NCBI RefSeq assembly: GCF_036865545.1
Contig: NZ_CP142208.1
Location: 682,001-746,000 of the forward strand
DNA: 64,000 bases
From: Erwinia sp. E_sp_B01_1
Lineage (GTDB): Bacteria; Pseudomonadota; Gammaproteobacteria; Enterobacterales; Enterobacteriaceae
Reading direction: 5' to 3'
Below are positions 34,553 through 43,854 of this stretch, in pieces. The notes beneath the pieces were generated by a model. It worked only from the letters and a program-made list of their open reading frames with translations. It ran no database searches and had not been told where the DNA came from. How positions within the stretch are numbered: the stretch's first letter is position 1; each line of letters opens with the position of its first letter. Both the position numbers and the translations under genes were made by a program.

Positions 34553-35932
34553 TTGGCCAAAGCGGCAAAACGCGCCTTTGTTTGTAATGAATGCGGCGCA
34601 GATTATCCACGCTGGCAGGGGCAATGCAGCGCCTGCCAGGCCTGGAATACGATTACTGAAGTGCGTCTGTCGGCGTCGCCGACCGTTGCGCGCAACGAGC
34701 GTATGGGCTATGCGGGCAGTTCAGGCCCGAGCCGGGTGCAGAAGCTTTCTGAGATTAGCCTGGAAGCCCAGCCGCGTTTCTCTACCGGCTTTAAAGAGTT
34801 TGACCGCGTGCTCGGCGGTGGCGTCGTGCCCGGCAGTGCCATCCTGATCGGCGGAAGCCCTGGTGCCGGGAAAAGTACGCTGCTGCTGCAAACCCTCAGC
34901 AAACTGGCTCAGGATACCAAAACCCTTTACGTCACCGGTGAAGAGTCGCTTCAGCAGGTCGCTATGCGCGCCCACCGTTTAGGTTTGCCTACCGATAATC
35001 TCTTTATGCTGTCGGAAACCAGTATCGAGCAGATCTGCCAGATAGCCGAGCAGGAACAGCCGAAGCTGATGGTGATCGACTCCATTCAGGTGATGCACAT
35101 GGCGGACGTTCAGTCTTCGCCGGGCAGCGTTGCGCAGGTACGTGAAAGCGCCGCTTACCTGACACGCTTTGCTAAAACCCGTGGTGTGGCTATCGTTATG
35201 GTCGGCCACGTCACCAAAGATGGTTCGCTGGCGGGGCCGAAGGTGCTGGAGCACTGTATTGACTGTTCCGTGCTGCTGGATGGCGATGCCGATTCCCGCT
35301 TCCGCACGTTGCGCAGCCATAAAAACCGCTTTGGTGCCGTGAACGAGCTGGGCGTGTTTGCCATGACCGAGCAGGGGCTGCGTGAAGTCAGCAACCCTTC
35401 AGCAATTTTTCTCAGCCGGGGCGAGGAGATAACCTCAGGCAGTTCCGTGATGGTGCTGTGGGAGGGGACGCGTCCGCTGCTGGTGGAGATTCAGGCGCTG
35501 GTGGACCATTCCATGATGGGCAACCCAAGGCGCGTTGCTGTGGGTCTGGAGCAGAACCGTCTGGCTATCCTGCTGGCTGTGCTGCACCGCCACGGCGGCC
35601 TGCAGATGGCCGATCAGGATGTCTTTGTGAATGTGGTTGGTGGCGTTAAGGTCACCGAGACCAGTGCCGATCTGGCGCTGATGCTGTCGATGGTTTCCAG
35701 CCTTCGTGACCGCCCGCTGCCACAGGATTTGGTGGTATTTGGTGAGGTCGGGCTGGCCGGAGAGATTCGTCCGGTGCCCAGCGGTCAGGAACGTATTTCA
35801 GAAGCGGCCAAGCATGGTTTCCGTCGGGCCATCGTGCCTGCGGCAAACGTGCCGAAAAAGCCGCCGGAAAATATGAAAGTCTATGGCGTGAAGAAGCTGG
35901 CCGATGCGTTGGCCATTCTGGAAGACCTCTGA
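34553..35932 (+). CDS. radA: DNA repair protein RadA
   Basis: The 459 residues match E. coli RadA (460), an ATPase that drives branch migration in RecA-dependent repair. It has the zinc finger CNECGADYPRWQGQCSAC, Walker A GGSPGAGKST, the RadA motif RSHKNRFGAVNELG, and a C-terminal Lon-like domain (VFGEVGLAGEIRPVPSGQER). The start is TTG 34553 behind AAGGGGTAAA. No ATG or GTG fits the conserved N terminus (AKAAKRAFVC). It is ten bases after serB. Confidence 0.97.
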   Translation: MAKAAKRAFVCNECGADYPRWQGQCSACQAWNTITEVRLSASPTVARNERMGYAGSSGPSRVQKLSEISLEAQPRFSTGFKEFDRVLGGGVVPGSAILIGGSPGAGKSTLLLQTLSKLAQDTKTLYVTGEESLQQVAMRAHRLGLPTDNLFMLSETSIEQICQIAEQEQPKLMVIDSIQVMHMADVQSSPGSVAQVRESAAYLTRFAKTRGVAIVMVGHVTKDGSLAGPKVLEHCIDCSVLLDGDADSRFRTLRSHKNRFGAVNELGVFAMTEQGLREVSNPSAIFLSRGEEITSGSSVMVLWEGTRPLLVEIQALVDHSMMGNPRRVAVGLEQNRLAILLAVLHRHGGLQMADQDVFVNVVGGVKVTETSADLALMLSMVSSLRDRPLPQDLVVFGEVGLAGEIRPVPSGQERISEAAKHGFRRAIVPAANVPKKPPENMKVYGVKKLADALAILEDL

Positions 35933-35954
35933 GCCTGTTTGAAGCAGGATCAGC

Positions 35955-35984
35955 ACCCTGGCCTGTTTGCTTCGGGGCCAGGGT
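35955..35984. terminator. Hairpin after radA
   Basis: 9-bp stem ACCCTGGCC / GGCCAGGGT with a 12-base loop, 23 bases after the radA stop. There is no clear T run, so termination may be weak or factor-dependent. Confidence 0.5.
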
Positions 35985-36102
35985 TCACGCTGATTTGTTG
36001 TCACCTTCAGAGCGAGCGCAGCAACAGGATTAAAGCGGCACCGTTTAACGCTATATCATCTCCGGGCGGGGAAATTCCCGCCCGCTATGCAGGAGGCATT
36101 TG

Positions 36103-37329
36103 ATGTCGTCATTCGAGTATCTGAAAGTAGCTATTCGCCAGCAGGGCTGCACGCTGCAACAGGTGGCGGATGCCAGTGGCATGACCAAGGGCTACCTCAG
36201 CCAGTTGCTTAACGCCAAGATCAAAAGCCCGAGCGCGCAGAAACTGGAAGCGCTGCACCGGTTTTTGGGCCTGGAGTTCCCCCGTCGTGAAAAGACCATT
36301 GGCGTGGTGTTCGGTAAATTTTATCCCCTGCATACCGGTCACATTTATCTGATTCAGCGCGCCTGTAGCCAGGTTGATGAACTGCATATCATCATGGGCT
36401 ACGACGAGCCGCGCGATCGCCAGCTGTTTGAAGCCAGCGCGATGTCACAACAGCCCACCGTCAGCGATCGGTTGCGCTGGCTGTTGCAGACTTTTAAGTA
36501 TCAGAAAAATATCCGCATTCATTCGTTTAATGAAGAGGGCATGGAGCCTTATCCACACGGTTGGGACGTGTGGAGCCGCGGAATCAACGAGTTTATGGAA
36601 AACCACGGCATAGTGCCGAACCGTGTGTACACCAGCGAAGAGTTCGATGCGCCGCAGTATCAGCAGCACCTGGGGATCGAGGCGGTGTTGATCGATCCTA
36701 AGCGATCTTTCATGAGCATCAGCGGCGCGCAGATCCGTCACGATCCTTTCCGTTACTGGGAATATATTCCTACCGAAGTGAAGCCTTTCTTTGTACGCAC
36801 GGTGGCGATCCTCGGCGGCGAGTCCAGCGGGAAGTCAACGCTGGTGAATAAGCTGGCTAACATCTTCAATACCACCAGTGCATGGGAATTTGGCCGCGAT
36901 TATGTCTTCTCTCATCTGGGTGGGGATGAGATGGCGCTGCAATATTCTGATTACGACAAGATCGCTTTAGGCCAGGCGCAGTACATCGATTTCGCGGTGA
37001 AGTACGCCAATAAGGTAGCTTTTATCGATACGGATTTCGTGACCACTCAGGCGTTCTGCAAGAAGTACGAAGGGCGTGAACATCCGTTTGTGCAGGCGCT
37101 GATTGATGAGTACCGTTTTGACCTGGTGATTCTGGTTGAGAATAACGTGCCCTGGGTGGCAGATGGGTTGCGCAGTCTGGGCAGTTCGGTGGATCGCAAA
37201 GAGTTTCAGACGCTGCTGATCTCAATGCTGGAAGAGAACAATATTGAGTTTCAGCATGTAGAGCAGGATAACTACGACGAGCGTTTCCTGCGCTGCGTGG
37301 AGCTGGTGAAGGAGATGCTGGGGGCGTAA
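36103..37329 (+). CDS. nadR: NAD biosynthesis regulator/enzyme NadR
   Basis: The 408-residue protein combines three activities. An XRE-type DNA-binding domain ([20 protein letters not shown], residues ~17-40) represses NAD genes. An NMN adenylyltransferase domain carries [20 protein letters not shown] and the ISGAQIR loop. A C-terminal nicotinamide riboside kinase carries Walker [10 protein letters not shown] at about 245. ATG 36103 follows AGGAGGCATTTG; the TTG one codon earlier is less likely. The order radA-nadR-ettA is that of E. coli, but about 2.9 kb of other sequence separates nadR and ettA here. Confidence 0.97.
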   Translation: MSSFEYLKVAIRQQGCTLQQVADASGMTKGYLSQLLNAKIKSPSAQKLEALHRFLGLEFPRREKTIGVVFGKFYPLHTGHIYLIQRACSQVDELHIIMGYDEPRDRQLFEASAMSQQPTVSDRLRWLLQTFKYQKNIRIHSFNEEGMEPYPHGWDVWSRGINEFMENHGIVPNRVYTSEEFDAPQYQQHLGIEAVLIDPKRSFMSISGAQIRHDPFRYWEYIPTEVKPFFVRTVAILGGESSGKSTLVNKLANIFNTTSAWEFGRDYVFSHLGGDEMALQYSDYDKIALGQAQYIDFAVKYANKVAFIDTDFVTTQAFCKKYEGREHPFVQALIDEYRFDLVILVENNVPWVADGLRSLGSSVDRKEFQTLLISMLEENNIEFQHVEQDNYDERFLRCVELVKEMLGA

Positions 37330-37333
37330 ATTC

Positions 37334-37480
37334 ATGTCGCCTGAGGGGAAGGGCATGTTGTCTGAGGGGAAGGGCATGTTGTCTGAGGGGGAGGGCATGT
37401 TGTCTGAGGGGAAGGGCATGTTGTCTGAGGGGAAGGGCATGTCGTCTGAGGGGGAGGGCATGTTGTCTGAGGGGAAGGGC
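37334..37480. repeat. Tandem repeat, 21-base unit, seven copies
   Basis: The sequence begins right after the nadR stop. Seven full copies of a 21-base unit (ATGTTGTCTGAGG followed by a G/A-rich GGAAGGGC) are followed by a partial eighth. Copies differ only at a few positions (AAG/GAG, TTG/TCG). In one frame the unit reads MLSEGKG. No ribosome site precedes the frame, so coding is doubtful. Confidence 0.95.
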
Positions 37481-37511
37481 ATGTTGTCTGACAGCTCAGG
37501 TGGCAAGGTCA

Positions 37512-37613
37512 GGGAGAGTGGGTTGAACACAAAGACGCAAAAAGCATCATCCATGATAGCTCGGCTCGCCACGTCCGTGTGGCGAGACGCTTTGCTTATC
37601 AACCCACTCTCCC
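37512..37613. repeat. Inverted-repeat element with 15-bp perfect ends
   Basis: The ends GGGAGAGTGGGTTGA and TCAACCCACTCTCCC are perfect inverted repeats. Inside is a second hairpin, CTCGCCAC / GTGGCGAG (37565-37586). The ~100-base size and structure fit a miniature inverted-repeat or REP-like dispersed element. No flanking target-site duplication is evident. Confidence 0.8.
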
Positions 37614-37670
37614 TTCCCCAAAGCAATAGTGTGGCCTGTTGCAAAGATCCAAACCGCGCTGACAGATATT

Positions 37671-37841
37671 CTGGTTCTTGTTCTGGCTCGGGTTCTGGCT
37701 CGGGTTCTGGCTCGGGTTCTGGCTCGAGTTCTGGCTCGGGTTCTGGCTCGGGTTCTGGCTCGGGTTCTGGTTTTAATTTTGGTTTTGGTTTTGGTTTTGG
37801 TTTTGGTTTTGGTTCGGGTTTTGGTTTTGGTTTTGGTTTTG
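37671..37841. repeat. Microsatellite-like tract, 12-base then 6-base units
   Basis: About seven copies of the 12-base unit TTCTGGCTCGGG are followed without a break by about fourteen copies of GGTTTT, with single-unit variants (TTCTGGCTCGAG, GGTTCG). One strand is almost free of A. Such tracts change length easily by slippage. Confidence 0.93.
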
Positions 37842-37887
37842 ACCTGTGTATCCCCTCAGCTAACCAACATCATCGAAGGTTATGGGT

Positions 37888-37992
37888 GGCGCCATAGAGC
37901 ACGTTAGCTGAGTGTCGGCCGCATGGATGCGGCTGCCAAGCCTACATGGACGTATTCACGGCGTCTCAGATAACGTGCTCTATGGTGACGCC
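37888..37992. repeat. Dispersed palindromic element, ~105 bases
   Basis: The outer arms match as inverted repeats over 25-28 bases with a few mismatches (CATAGAGCACGTTA...TAACGTGCTCTATG). An inner palindrome GCCGCAT-GG-ATGCGGC lies at 37918-37933. The middle CCTACATGGACGTATTCACG resembles a repeated intergenic element I recall from Erwinia/Pantoea/Serratia genomes. That resemblance is from memory. Confidence 0.8.
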
Positions 37993-37994
37993 TT

Positions 37995-38115
37995 GCCACC
38001 GCATCAGGTTTTGACCTTAAGCCACCGCACCGGGTTTTAGCCTTAAGCCACCGCACCAGGTTTTGACCTTAAGCCACCGCATCAGGTTTTGACCTTAAGC
38101 CCGGCACCAGGTTTT
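37995..38115. repeat. Tandem repeat, 26-base unit, four copies plus a partial
   Basis: Units start at 37995, 38021, 38047 and 38073 with GCCACCGCAYCRGGTTTTRR followed by CCTTAA. A damaged fifth runs into the 3' end of the oxidoreductase gene. There are no unique spacers, so it is not a CRISPR array. Confidence 0.95.
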
Positions 38116-38122
38116 CCCTGGC

Positions 38123-39124
38123 TTAGTAAACCATCACCACTTTCCCGCGCATATGGCCTTCCAGCACCAGACGGTGAGCTTCGGTCAGGGTGTCCACGCT
38201 CAGGCCTTGCAGGGTTTTGCTCAGCGAGGTGGTGATTTTCCCCTCATCCAGCAGCTTCGCTGTGGCGTCCAGAATCTCTCCCTGACGGGCGATATCTGGC
38301 GTGGTGTACATGCTTCGGGTATACATGAACTCGAAATGCAGCGCGGCGCTTTTCAGCTTCAGCTCGTTCATCTCCAGCGGCTTTTCGTTCTCAACGATGG
38401 TGCAGATATGGCCCTGTGGCGCGATCAGTTTAGCCATCGCTTCCCAGTGACCATCGGTGTCATTCAGGCAGAAAATATAATCCACCTGCTTCAGGCCATG
38501 CTTCTCAAGCTCACCCGCCATATCCTGATAGTTAATCACCAGATCAGCCCCGCGATCTTTACACCACTGTACTGAGTCCGGGCGAGAAGCAGTGGCAATC
38601 ACCGTGACCTTGCTGTGCAGTTTGGCAAACGGGATAGCCAGTGAACCCACACCGCCAGCGCCGCCGACGATCAGCAGCGTTTTGCCTTCTTCCGCTTTAT
38701 CCAGCTGTAACCGATCGAACAAACCTTCCCAGGCCGTCAGCGCAGTCAGCGGGATCGCAGCGGATTCCGCCCAGTCGAGCGAAGCCGGTTTGTGGCCGGT
38801 GATACGGGCATCAATCAGCTGATGAGTAGTGTTGCTACCCGGACGGGTAATATCCCCGGCGTAATAAACTTCATCGCCCGCTTTAAACCCGCTGACTTTG
38901 CTGCCCACTTCCAGCACCACGCCGCTGGCATCCCAGCCGAGGATTTTGGGCAGTTGCAGACCATTTTTCTGCGCGCCTTTATGCACTTTGGTATCAACGG
39001 GGTTAACCGAGGCGGCCCTGACTTCAACCAGCAGGTCGTACTCGCCGGGTGTCGGTTTTTCACACTGAATTTCAATAAATTGCTGCGGTTTTTCTGGATT
39101 GATTGCAATCGCTTTGATTGTCAT
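38123..39124 (-). CDS. MDR-family oxidoreductase (zinc-type alcohol dehydrogenase-like)
   Basis: The 333-residue protein belongs to the medium-chain dehydrogenase superfamily. The N-terminal GroES-like part has VRAASVNPVDTKVHKG and LGWDASGVVLEVGSKV, followed by a Rossmann fold with LLIVGGAGGVGSLAIPFAKL. The usual Cys/His zinc ligands are absent, so it is more likely an NADPH-dependent quinone or enone reductase than a zinc alcohol dehydrogenase. ATG 39124 follows AAAGGAGTTACG on the minus strand. It diverges from a LysR-type gene 100 bases away, which probably regulates it. The 3' end abuts the 26-base tandem repeat. Confidence 0.88.
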   Translation of the reverse strand: MTIKAIAINPEKPQQFIEIQCEKPTPGEYDLLVEVRAASVNPVDTKVHKGAQKNGLQLPKILGWDASGVVLEVGSKVSGFKAGDEVYYAGDITRPGSNTTHQLIDARITGHKPASLDWAESAAIPLTALTAWEGLFDRLQLDKAEEGKTLLIVGGAGGVGSLAIPFAKLHSKVTVIATASRPDSVQWCKDRGADLVINYQDMAGELEKHGLKQVDYIFCLNDTDGHWEAMAKLIAPQGHICTIVENEKPLEMNELKLKSAALHFEFMYTRSMYTTPDIARQGEILDATAKLLDEGKITTSLSKTLQGLSVDTLTEAHRLVLEGHMRGKVVMVY

Positions 39125-39224
39125 AGCGTAACTCCTTTAAGTTGTGATATTCAGTGTAGATCCTAAGCAGGCTATTGATAAGCCGTACAATAACTAACGA
39201 AGTGTTCGTTTCAGGTAAACAATT

Positions 39225-40118
39225 ATGTTTAAACAGCTGCAGGATATGGCTCTGTTTGCGCTGGTAGCCGAATGCGGCAGTTTTACAGGCGCAGCAAAGC
39301 GCGCGGGTTTACCGAAATCCAGCGTCAGTCAGCGCATCAGTCAGCTTGAGCACTCTGTGGGGCTGCGTCTGATTAACCGCACTACCCGCCAGCTCAATCT
39401 GACGTTTGCCGGTGAACGTTACCTGGTGCACTGTCAGGAGATGATGCAGGCGAGCGAGCGGGCCAATATGGCGATACAACGTCTGCGTGATAACCCCAGC
39501 GGACGGCTGCGCATCACCTCTCCAGCCGGGATTGGGGCTACATTACTGGCGCGTTTTAACGCGGCTTTCCAGCAAAAGTACCCGGACGTCACTCTGGAAG
39601 TTTCGGTCTCTGATGAAGTCCGCGACCTGGTCCAGGATGGCTATGATGTGGCGTTGCGCACCGGGCAGCCTCAGGACTCTTCGCTGATTGGGCGACGTAT
39701 TGGCTACTGTGAGCGCCTGCTGGTGGCTTCACCCGGCTATCTCGAACAGCATGAGGCGTTAACCCATCCTCAGCAGCTGGCTGAACATCGCTGCATTGCT
39801 CACCGCGCGTGGAGCGAGTGGCTGCTGAAGAAAGATGAGGAGTATTACCGCTGGCTGCTGCCACCCGTCCATATGACCGATAACCTGGTGTATGCCCGTG
39901 AATGCGCGCTGGGGGATGCGGGGATTACGCTGCTGCCACGATTTTTGACCGAACAGGTATTACAGGAAGGTGATTTAGTGCCGGTGTTGCCGGAGTGGCA
40001 GGTGGAAGGCAATGAGCTTTGGCTGGTCTATCCAAGCCGTAAGCTGAACTCACCTGCATTGGGTTCCTTTATAGACTTCGCGCTACAGTCGCCCATTTTT
40101 CGTGAGTTTTATCAGTAA
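39225..40118 (+). CDS. LysR-family transcriptional regulator
   Basis: The 297-residue protein has the LysR helix-turn-helix (ALVAECGSFTGAAKRAGLPK, then SSVSQRISQLEHSVGLRLIN, residues 11-50) and a two-lobed effector domain. It is of the group often found beside oxidoreductases (GRLRITSPAGIGATLLARF). It is divergent from the MDR oxidoreductase gene, and the 100-base gap is the probable control region. The inducer is unknown; quinones or electrophiles would fit the neighbour, but that is a guess. Confidence 0.9.
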   Translation: MFKQLQDMALFALVAECGSFTGAAKRAGLPKSSVSQRISQLEHSVGLRLINRTTRQLNLTFAGERYLVHCQEMMQASERANMAIQRLRDNPSGRLRITSPAGIGATLLARFNAAFQQKYPDVTLEVSVSDEVRDLVQDGYDVALRTGQPQDSSLIGRRIGYCERLLVASPGYLEQHEALTHPQQLAEHRCIAHRAWSEWLLKKDEEYYRWLLPPVHMTDNLVYARECALGDAGITLLPRFLTEQVLQEGDLVPVLPEWQVEGNELWLVYPSRKLNSPALGSFIDFALQSPIFREFYQ

Positions 40119-40228
40119 AGGGTTGATGACATCCTGAGAAACAAAAGCCGCACACAGGCAGCTTAGAAAAATCCTGACAGCGGGCACGAATGTTCACAAC
40201 AGTTCCATGCCGCACAAGCCGATGTGAC

Positions 40229-40250
40229 AAGGGCGGATTTCTCCGCCCTT
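40229..40250 (-). terminator. Terminator of ettA
   Basis: Perfect 9-bp stem AAGGGCGGA / TCCGCCCTT with a 4-base loop, eleven bases beyond the ettA stop on the minus strand. T-poor after the stem, but paired A/T at the base. Confidence 0.7.
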
Positions 40251-40260
40251 CAGGTCATGC

Positions 40261-41928
40261 TTACTTGATCATGCGCTTGTACTTGATGCGTTTTGGCTCC
40301 AGCGCATCGGCGCCCAGCGTACGCTTCTTGTACTCTTCGTATTCGGTAAAGTTACCTTCGAAGAATTCGATATTGCCTTCATCCTGGTAATCCAGAATGT
40401 GGGTGGCAATACGGTCGAGGAACCAGCGGTCATGCGAGATAACCATCGCGCAACCCGGGAACTCCAGCAGGGCGTTTTCCAGCGCGCGCAGGGTTTCAAT
40501 GTCCAGGTCGTTGGTTGGTTCATCGAGCAGCAGCATGTTGCCACCAACCTGCAAAAGCTTGGCCAGATGCAGACGACCACGCTCACCACCGGACAGCTCG
40601 CCAACGCGTTTGCCCTGATCCACGCCTTTGAAGTTAAAGCGGCCCACGTAGGCACGGCTTGGCATTTCGGTGGTCCCGATGCGCATAATATCCTGGCCGC
40701 CGGAGACTTCTTCCCACACGGTTTTGCTGTTGTCCATGCTGTCGCGGAACTGATCCACAGAGGCCAGCTTCACGGTGTCACCCAGCACAATAGTGCCGGA
40801 ATCCGGATCTTCCTGACCTGACATCATACGGAACAGCGTCGATTTACCGGCGCCGTTCGGGCCGATGATGCCGACGATAGCGCCTTTAGGCACTGAGAAG
40901 GTGAGATCGTCAATCAGCAGACGGTCGCCGTAAGATTTTTTCAGATTGGTCACTTCCACCACTTTATCGCCCAGACGTGCGCCTGGCGGGATAAACAGTT
41001 CGTTGGTTTCGTTACGCTTCTGGTAATCGGTGTTGTTCAGCTCTTCAAAGCGGGCCAGACGGGCCTTGCCTTTAGACTGACGGCCTTTAGCGCCCTGACG
41101 AACCCACTCCAGCTCTTTCTCAATGGATTTACGACGGGCCGCTTCGCTTGAAGCTTCCTGAGCCAGACGGGCATCTTTCTGCTCCAGCCAGGAGGAGTAG
41201 TTGCCTTCCCAGGGGATACCTTCGCCACGGTCCAGTTCCAGGATCCAGCCTGCCACGTTGTCCAGGAAGTAACGGTCGTGCGTAATCGCCACAACGGTGC
41301 CTTCGAAGTCATGCAGGAAGCGCTCCAGCCATGCCACGGATTCCGCATCCAGGTGGTTGGTTGGTTCGTCCAGCAGCAGCATGTCTGGTTTTTCCAGCAG
41401 CAGGCGGCACAGGGCCACACGGCGGCGCTCACCACCGGACAGGTTAGCAATTTTAGCATCCCAGTCTGGCAGGCGCAGCGCATCGGCAGCACGTTCCAGT
41501 TGGGTATTCAGGTTGTGACCATCGTGAGCCTGGATAATCTCTTCCAGTCGTCCCTGCTCTGCGGCCAGCTTATCGAAGTCTGCGTCTTCTTCAGCATAAA
41601 GCGCGTAAACCTCGTCCAGACGCTTCAGCGCGCCCACCACCTCGGCCAGCGCTTCCTCAACGGATTCGCGGACGGTGTGTTCCAGATTCAGCTTGGGTTC
41701 CTGCTCCAGGTAACCGATTTTCAGGCCTGGCTGCGGACGGGCTTCCCCTTCAATATCCTTATCAATACCGGCCATGATGCGCAGCAAAGTGGATTTACCT
41801 GCGCCATTCAGACCCAGCACGCCGATTTTGGCACCCGGGAAAAAGCTCAGGGAGATGTTTTTCAAAATATGACGCTTCGGCGGAACCACTTTGCCGACGC
41901 GATGCATGCTATAGACGAATTGAGCCAC
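40261..41928 (-). CDS. ettA: Energy-dependent translational throttle protein EttA (ABC-F)
   Basis: This 555-residue ABC-F protein matches E. coli EttA (555). It binds the ribosomal E site and gates the first elongation step according to ATP/ADP level. Two ABC cassettes have Walker A GLNGAGKST and GPNGAGKST, signatures LSGGERRRVALCRLLLE and LSGGERGRLHLAKLL, and Walker B LLLDEPTNHLD and LLLDEPTNDLD. An arm and a charged linker (AKGRQSKGKARLARFEELN) lie between them. ATG 41928 is preceded by AGGCTCATCCTACG on its strand. The usual E. coli neighbours slt and trpR are absent on its left. Confidence 0.97.
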   Translation of the reverse strand: MAQFVYSMHRVGKVVPPKRHILKNISLSFFPGAKIGVLGLNGAGKSTLLRIMAGIDKDIEGEARPQPGLKIGYLEQEPKLNLEHTVRESVEEALAEVVGALKRLDEVYALYAEEDADFDKLAAEQGRLEEIIQAHDGHNLNTQLERAADALRLPDWDAKIANLSGGERRRVALCRLLLEKPDMLLLDEPTNHLDAESVAWLERFLHDFEGTVVAITHDRYFLDNVAGWILELDRGEGIPWEGNYSSWLEQKDARLAQEASSEAARRKSIEKELEWVRQGAKGRQSKGKARLARFEELNNTDYQKRNETNELFIPPGARLGDKVVEVTNLKKSYGDRLLIDDLTFSVPKGAIVGIIGPNGAGKSTLFRMMSGQEDPDSGTIVLGDTVKLASVDQFRDSMDNSKTVWEEVSGGQDIMRIGTTEMPSRAYVGRFNFKGVDQGKRVGELSGGERGRLHLAKLLQVGGNMLLLDEPTNDLDIETLRALENALLEFPGCAMVISHDRWFLDRIATHILDYQDEGNIEFFEGNFTEYEEYKKRTLGADALEPKRIKYKRMIK

Positions 41929-42130
41929 GTAGGATGAGCCTCTTGGTGTCTGTGTGTTTATTGGGGCACCCGGTGCCCACTCAGATGACGAAGTTTAGCT
42001 GGTTTCCACTGGTAATCACAGCCATCGCCTGCGGATTATCCTGTTCTGGCAGCATCGGGGTGATAACTGTTTGATTTTTGTGCCGGGAACTTTATGCTGA
42101 TTTTTTGCCTTACAAAGCAGGGAGATAACG

Positions 42131-43078
42131 ATGAAAGTTCTGATAGCGGCTGAAGAGAACGCCTGGGGTGGGATGATTCAGCAGTTTCGCCAGCGTCTGC
42201 CTGACGTCGAGTTTACCGCTTCTGCAGGCCACGCCGCCGAAAGCCTGGCCGGATATGATGCGCTGATCCCCGGCATGGCTAAGGTCACGCCTGAACTGTT
42301 GAAAACTGCCGATAAACTCAGGCTGATCCAGCAGTCTGGCGTCGGGCTGGAGGGCGTGGATGTTGCTCAGGCCAGCGCTCAGGGCATTCAGGTCGCAAAT
42401 GTGCCTTCGCACAGTTCCGGAAATGCTGACTCGGTCGCTGAACTGGGGATCTGGATGATGATCGGCCTGGCGCGAAAAGCCAGAGAGATCCCGGAGATGA
42501 TCGCCACGCGCAAACTGGGATTGCCAGTGGGAATGGGCCTGGCTGGCAAAACAGTAGGGCTGGTAGGCCTGGGCGGGATCGGTAAAGCGCTGGCGAAAAG
42601 ACTGGTGCCTTTTGGCGTTCGCCTGATTGGGGTCAAAAGAACCGCCGACCAGGCCTTTGCCAAAGAACATCAGCTCGACTGGCTGGGCAATATGGCGAAT
42701 CTGCCGGTGCTGCTCAGCGAAGCCGATTTTGTGATCCTCAGCCTGCCCGACAACGAGGCCACCCACCATATCATTGATGAAACCGCGCTGGCGCAGATGA
42801 AGCAGGGCAGTTTCCTGATCAATCTTGGGCGCGGCGGGTTGATTGAAAAGCAGGCGTTACAGGCCGCGCTGGAGGTTAACCATCTTGCCGGCGCGGGGCT
42901 GGATGTGTTCTGGCAGGAGCCGCCAGAGCCGGATGATTCGCTGTTTCACTATAACGTGATTGCCACCCCGCATATTGGCGGGGTAACGGATAATTCCATG
43001 AACGGGATTGTGGCGGGCGTCTGTGAAAACCTGCGCCGCCTGCGCGATGGCGAAACGATCCTGAACGTTAAGGGCTAA
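42131..43078 (+). CDS. D-isomer-specific 2-hydroxyacid dehydrogenase
   Basis: The 315-residue NAD(P)-dependent dehydrogenase reduces or oxidises a 2-oxo/2-hydroxy acid. The nucleotide site is VGLVGLGGIGKALAKRL. The catalytic residues are Arg in INLGRGGLIE, Glu in FWQEPPEPDD, and His in TPHIGGVTDN. The substrate cannot be told; glyoxylate/hydroxypyruvate-type and phosphoglycerate-type enzymes share this plan. ATG 42131 follows CAGGGAGATAACG. The stop overlaps that of the convergent deoR gene by four bases. Confidence 0.9.
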   Translation: MKVLIAAEENAWGGMIQQFRQRLPDVEFTASAGHAAESLAGYDALIPGMAKVTPELLKTADKLRLIQQSGVGLEGVDVAQASAQGIQVANVPSHSSGNADSVAELGIWMMIGLARKAREIPEMIATRKLGLPVGMGLAGKTVGLVGLGGIGKALAKRLVPFGVRLIGVKRTADQAFAKEHQLDWLGNMANLPVLLSEADFVILSLPDNEATHHIIDETALAQMKQGSFLINLGRGGLIEKQALQAALEVNHLAGAGLDVFWQEPPEPDDSLFHYNVIATPHIGGVTDNSMNGIVAGVCENLRRLRDGETILNVKG

Positions 43079-43830
43079 GGCATCATCCCGGCCTCTTTCA
43101 GCAATGAAGCCAGCTCTTTCGGCGGCACTTCATCGCTGATCAGCGTGTCAAATTCACAGAGATCCCCGATGCGGGCAGGCAGGACTTTACCGAACTTGCT
43201 GCTGTCCGCCACCAGAATCTTCTGGCTGGCACGCAGCATGGCCTGATGCTTCATCGGCAGTTCGTTAAGGTTGTAGCAGGTTGCTCCCTGCACGGCATCA
43301 ATACCCGCAGCCGAAATAAAGGCCTTGCCCGGACAGAGGCTGTCCATCACTGACCCCTGGCCCAACGGGGTGAACACCGCATTGTCGGCATGAAACTCTC
43401 CCCCGTTCAGGATCACCTGACAGGCAGGCTTCTCTTTCAGGGCGAGGAAAGTGTTCATGGCACAACAGATAGCGGTAAAAGCCAGCTCGTCGTCTATCGC
43501 ATCCACTATCCACGGCATGGTGGTGCCGCAGTCAAAAAATACCGTATCGCCCGGTTCAATCAGCGAGGCCGCCAGCAGTCCTAAACGCCGCTTTTTATCG
43601 ACGTTATGCGCCTGCTGATCGGAGACAAAATAGTGGCCCTGAAGGCTTTTGGGATCGCTGACGATATAGCCGCCCAGCAACACCACCGCCGAAGGCTGCT
43701 CGTTGAGATCTCGCCGGATGGTCATCTCGGAAACACCCAAAAGTTGCGCCGCCTCTTTGAGGTGGATCTTATCGGTTCGCTTAAGCGCACACGCCAGCTT
43801 ATTTACGCGTTCATCGCGCCGGGTTTCCAT
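43075..43830 (-). CDS. deoR: Deoxyribonucleoside regulator DeoR
   Basis: The 251 residues closely follow E. coli DeoR from the start: METRRDERVNKLACALKRTD, the helix-turn-helix LKEAAQLLGVSEMTIRRDL, and a sugar-phosphate sensor domain (VFFDCGTTMPWIVDAI, LNELPMKHQAML). DeoR represses deo genes and is released by deoxyribose 5-phosphate. ATG 43830 lies 24 bases after the short deoC, so the two are one minus-strand operon. Four TGTTA-N6-TAACA-type sites in this window, at both deo loci, are the natural targets. In E. coli the regulator gene is not linked to its targets; here it is linked to a deoxyribose cluster like deoQKPX of Salmonella. Confidence 0.93.
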   Translation of the reverse strand: METRRDERVNKLACALKRTDKIHLKEAAQLLGVSEMTIRRDLNEQPSAVVLLGGYIVSDPKSLQGHYFVSDQQAHNVDKKRRLGLLAASLIEPGDTVFFDCGTTMPWIVDAIDDELAFTAICCAMNTFLALKEKPACQVILNGGEFHADNAVFTPLGQGSVMDSLCPGKAFISAAGIDAVQGATCYNLNELPMKHQAMLRASQKILVADSSKFGKVLPARIGDLCEFDTLISDEVPPKELASLLKEAGMMP

Positions 43831-43854
43831 GGTCAGTGACTCCTGATAAAACGG

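Noticed and set aside
37334..37897. 187-residue open frame made of MLSEGKG, Gly-Ser and Phe-Gly repeats
   Set aside because: It is composed almost entirely of tandem nucleotide repeats and an inverted-repeat element, has no ribosome site apart from the nadR end, and no domain. Open frames arise by chance in repeats whose unit is a multiple of three.
37995..38115. Possible CRISPR array in the 26-base repeats
   Set aside because: The units are directly adjacent with no unique spacers, and no cas genes are present.
38123..39124. Calling the oxidoreductase a zinc alcohol dehydrogenase
   Set aside because: The catalytic and structural zinc ligands are not present; only the MDR fold is supported.
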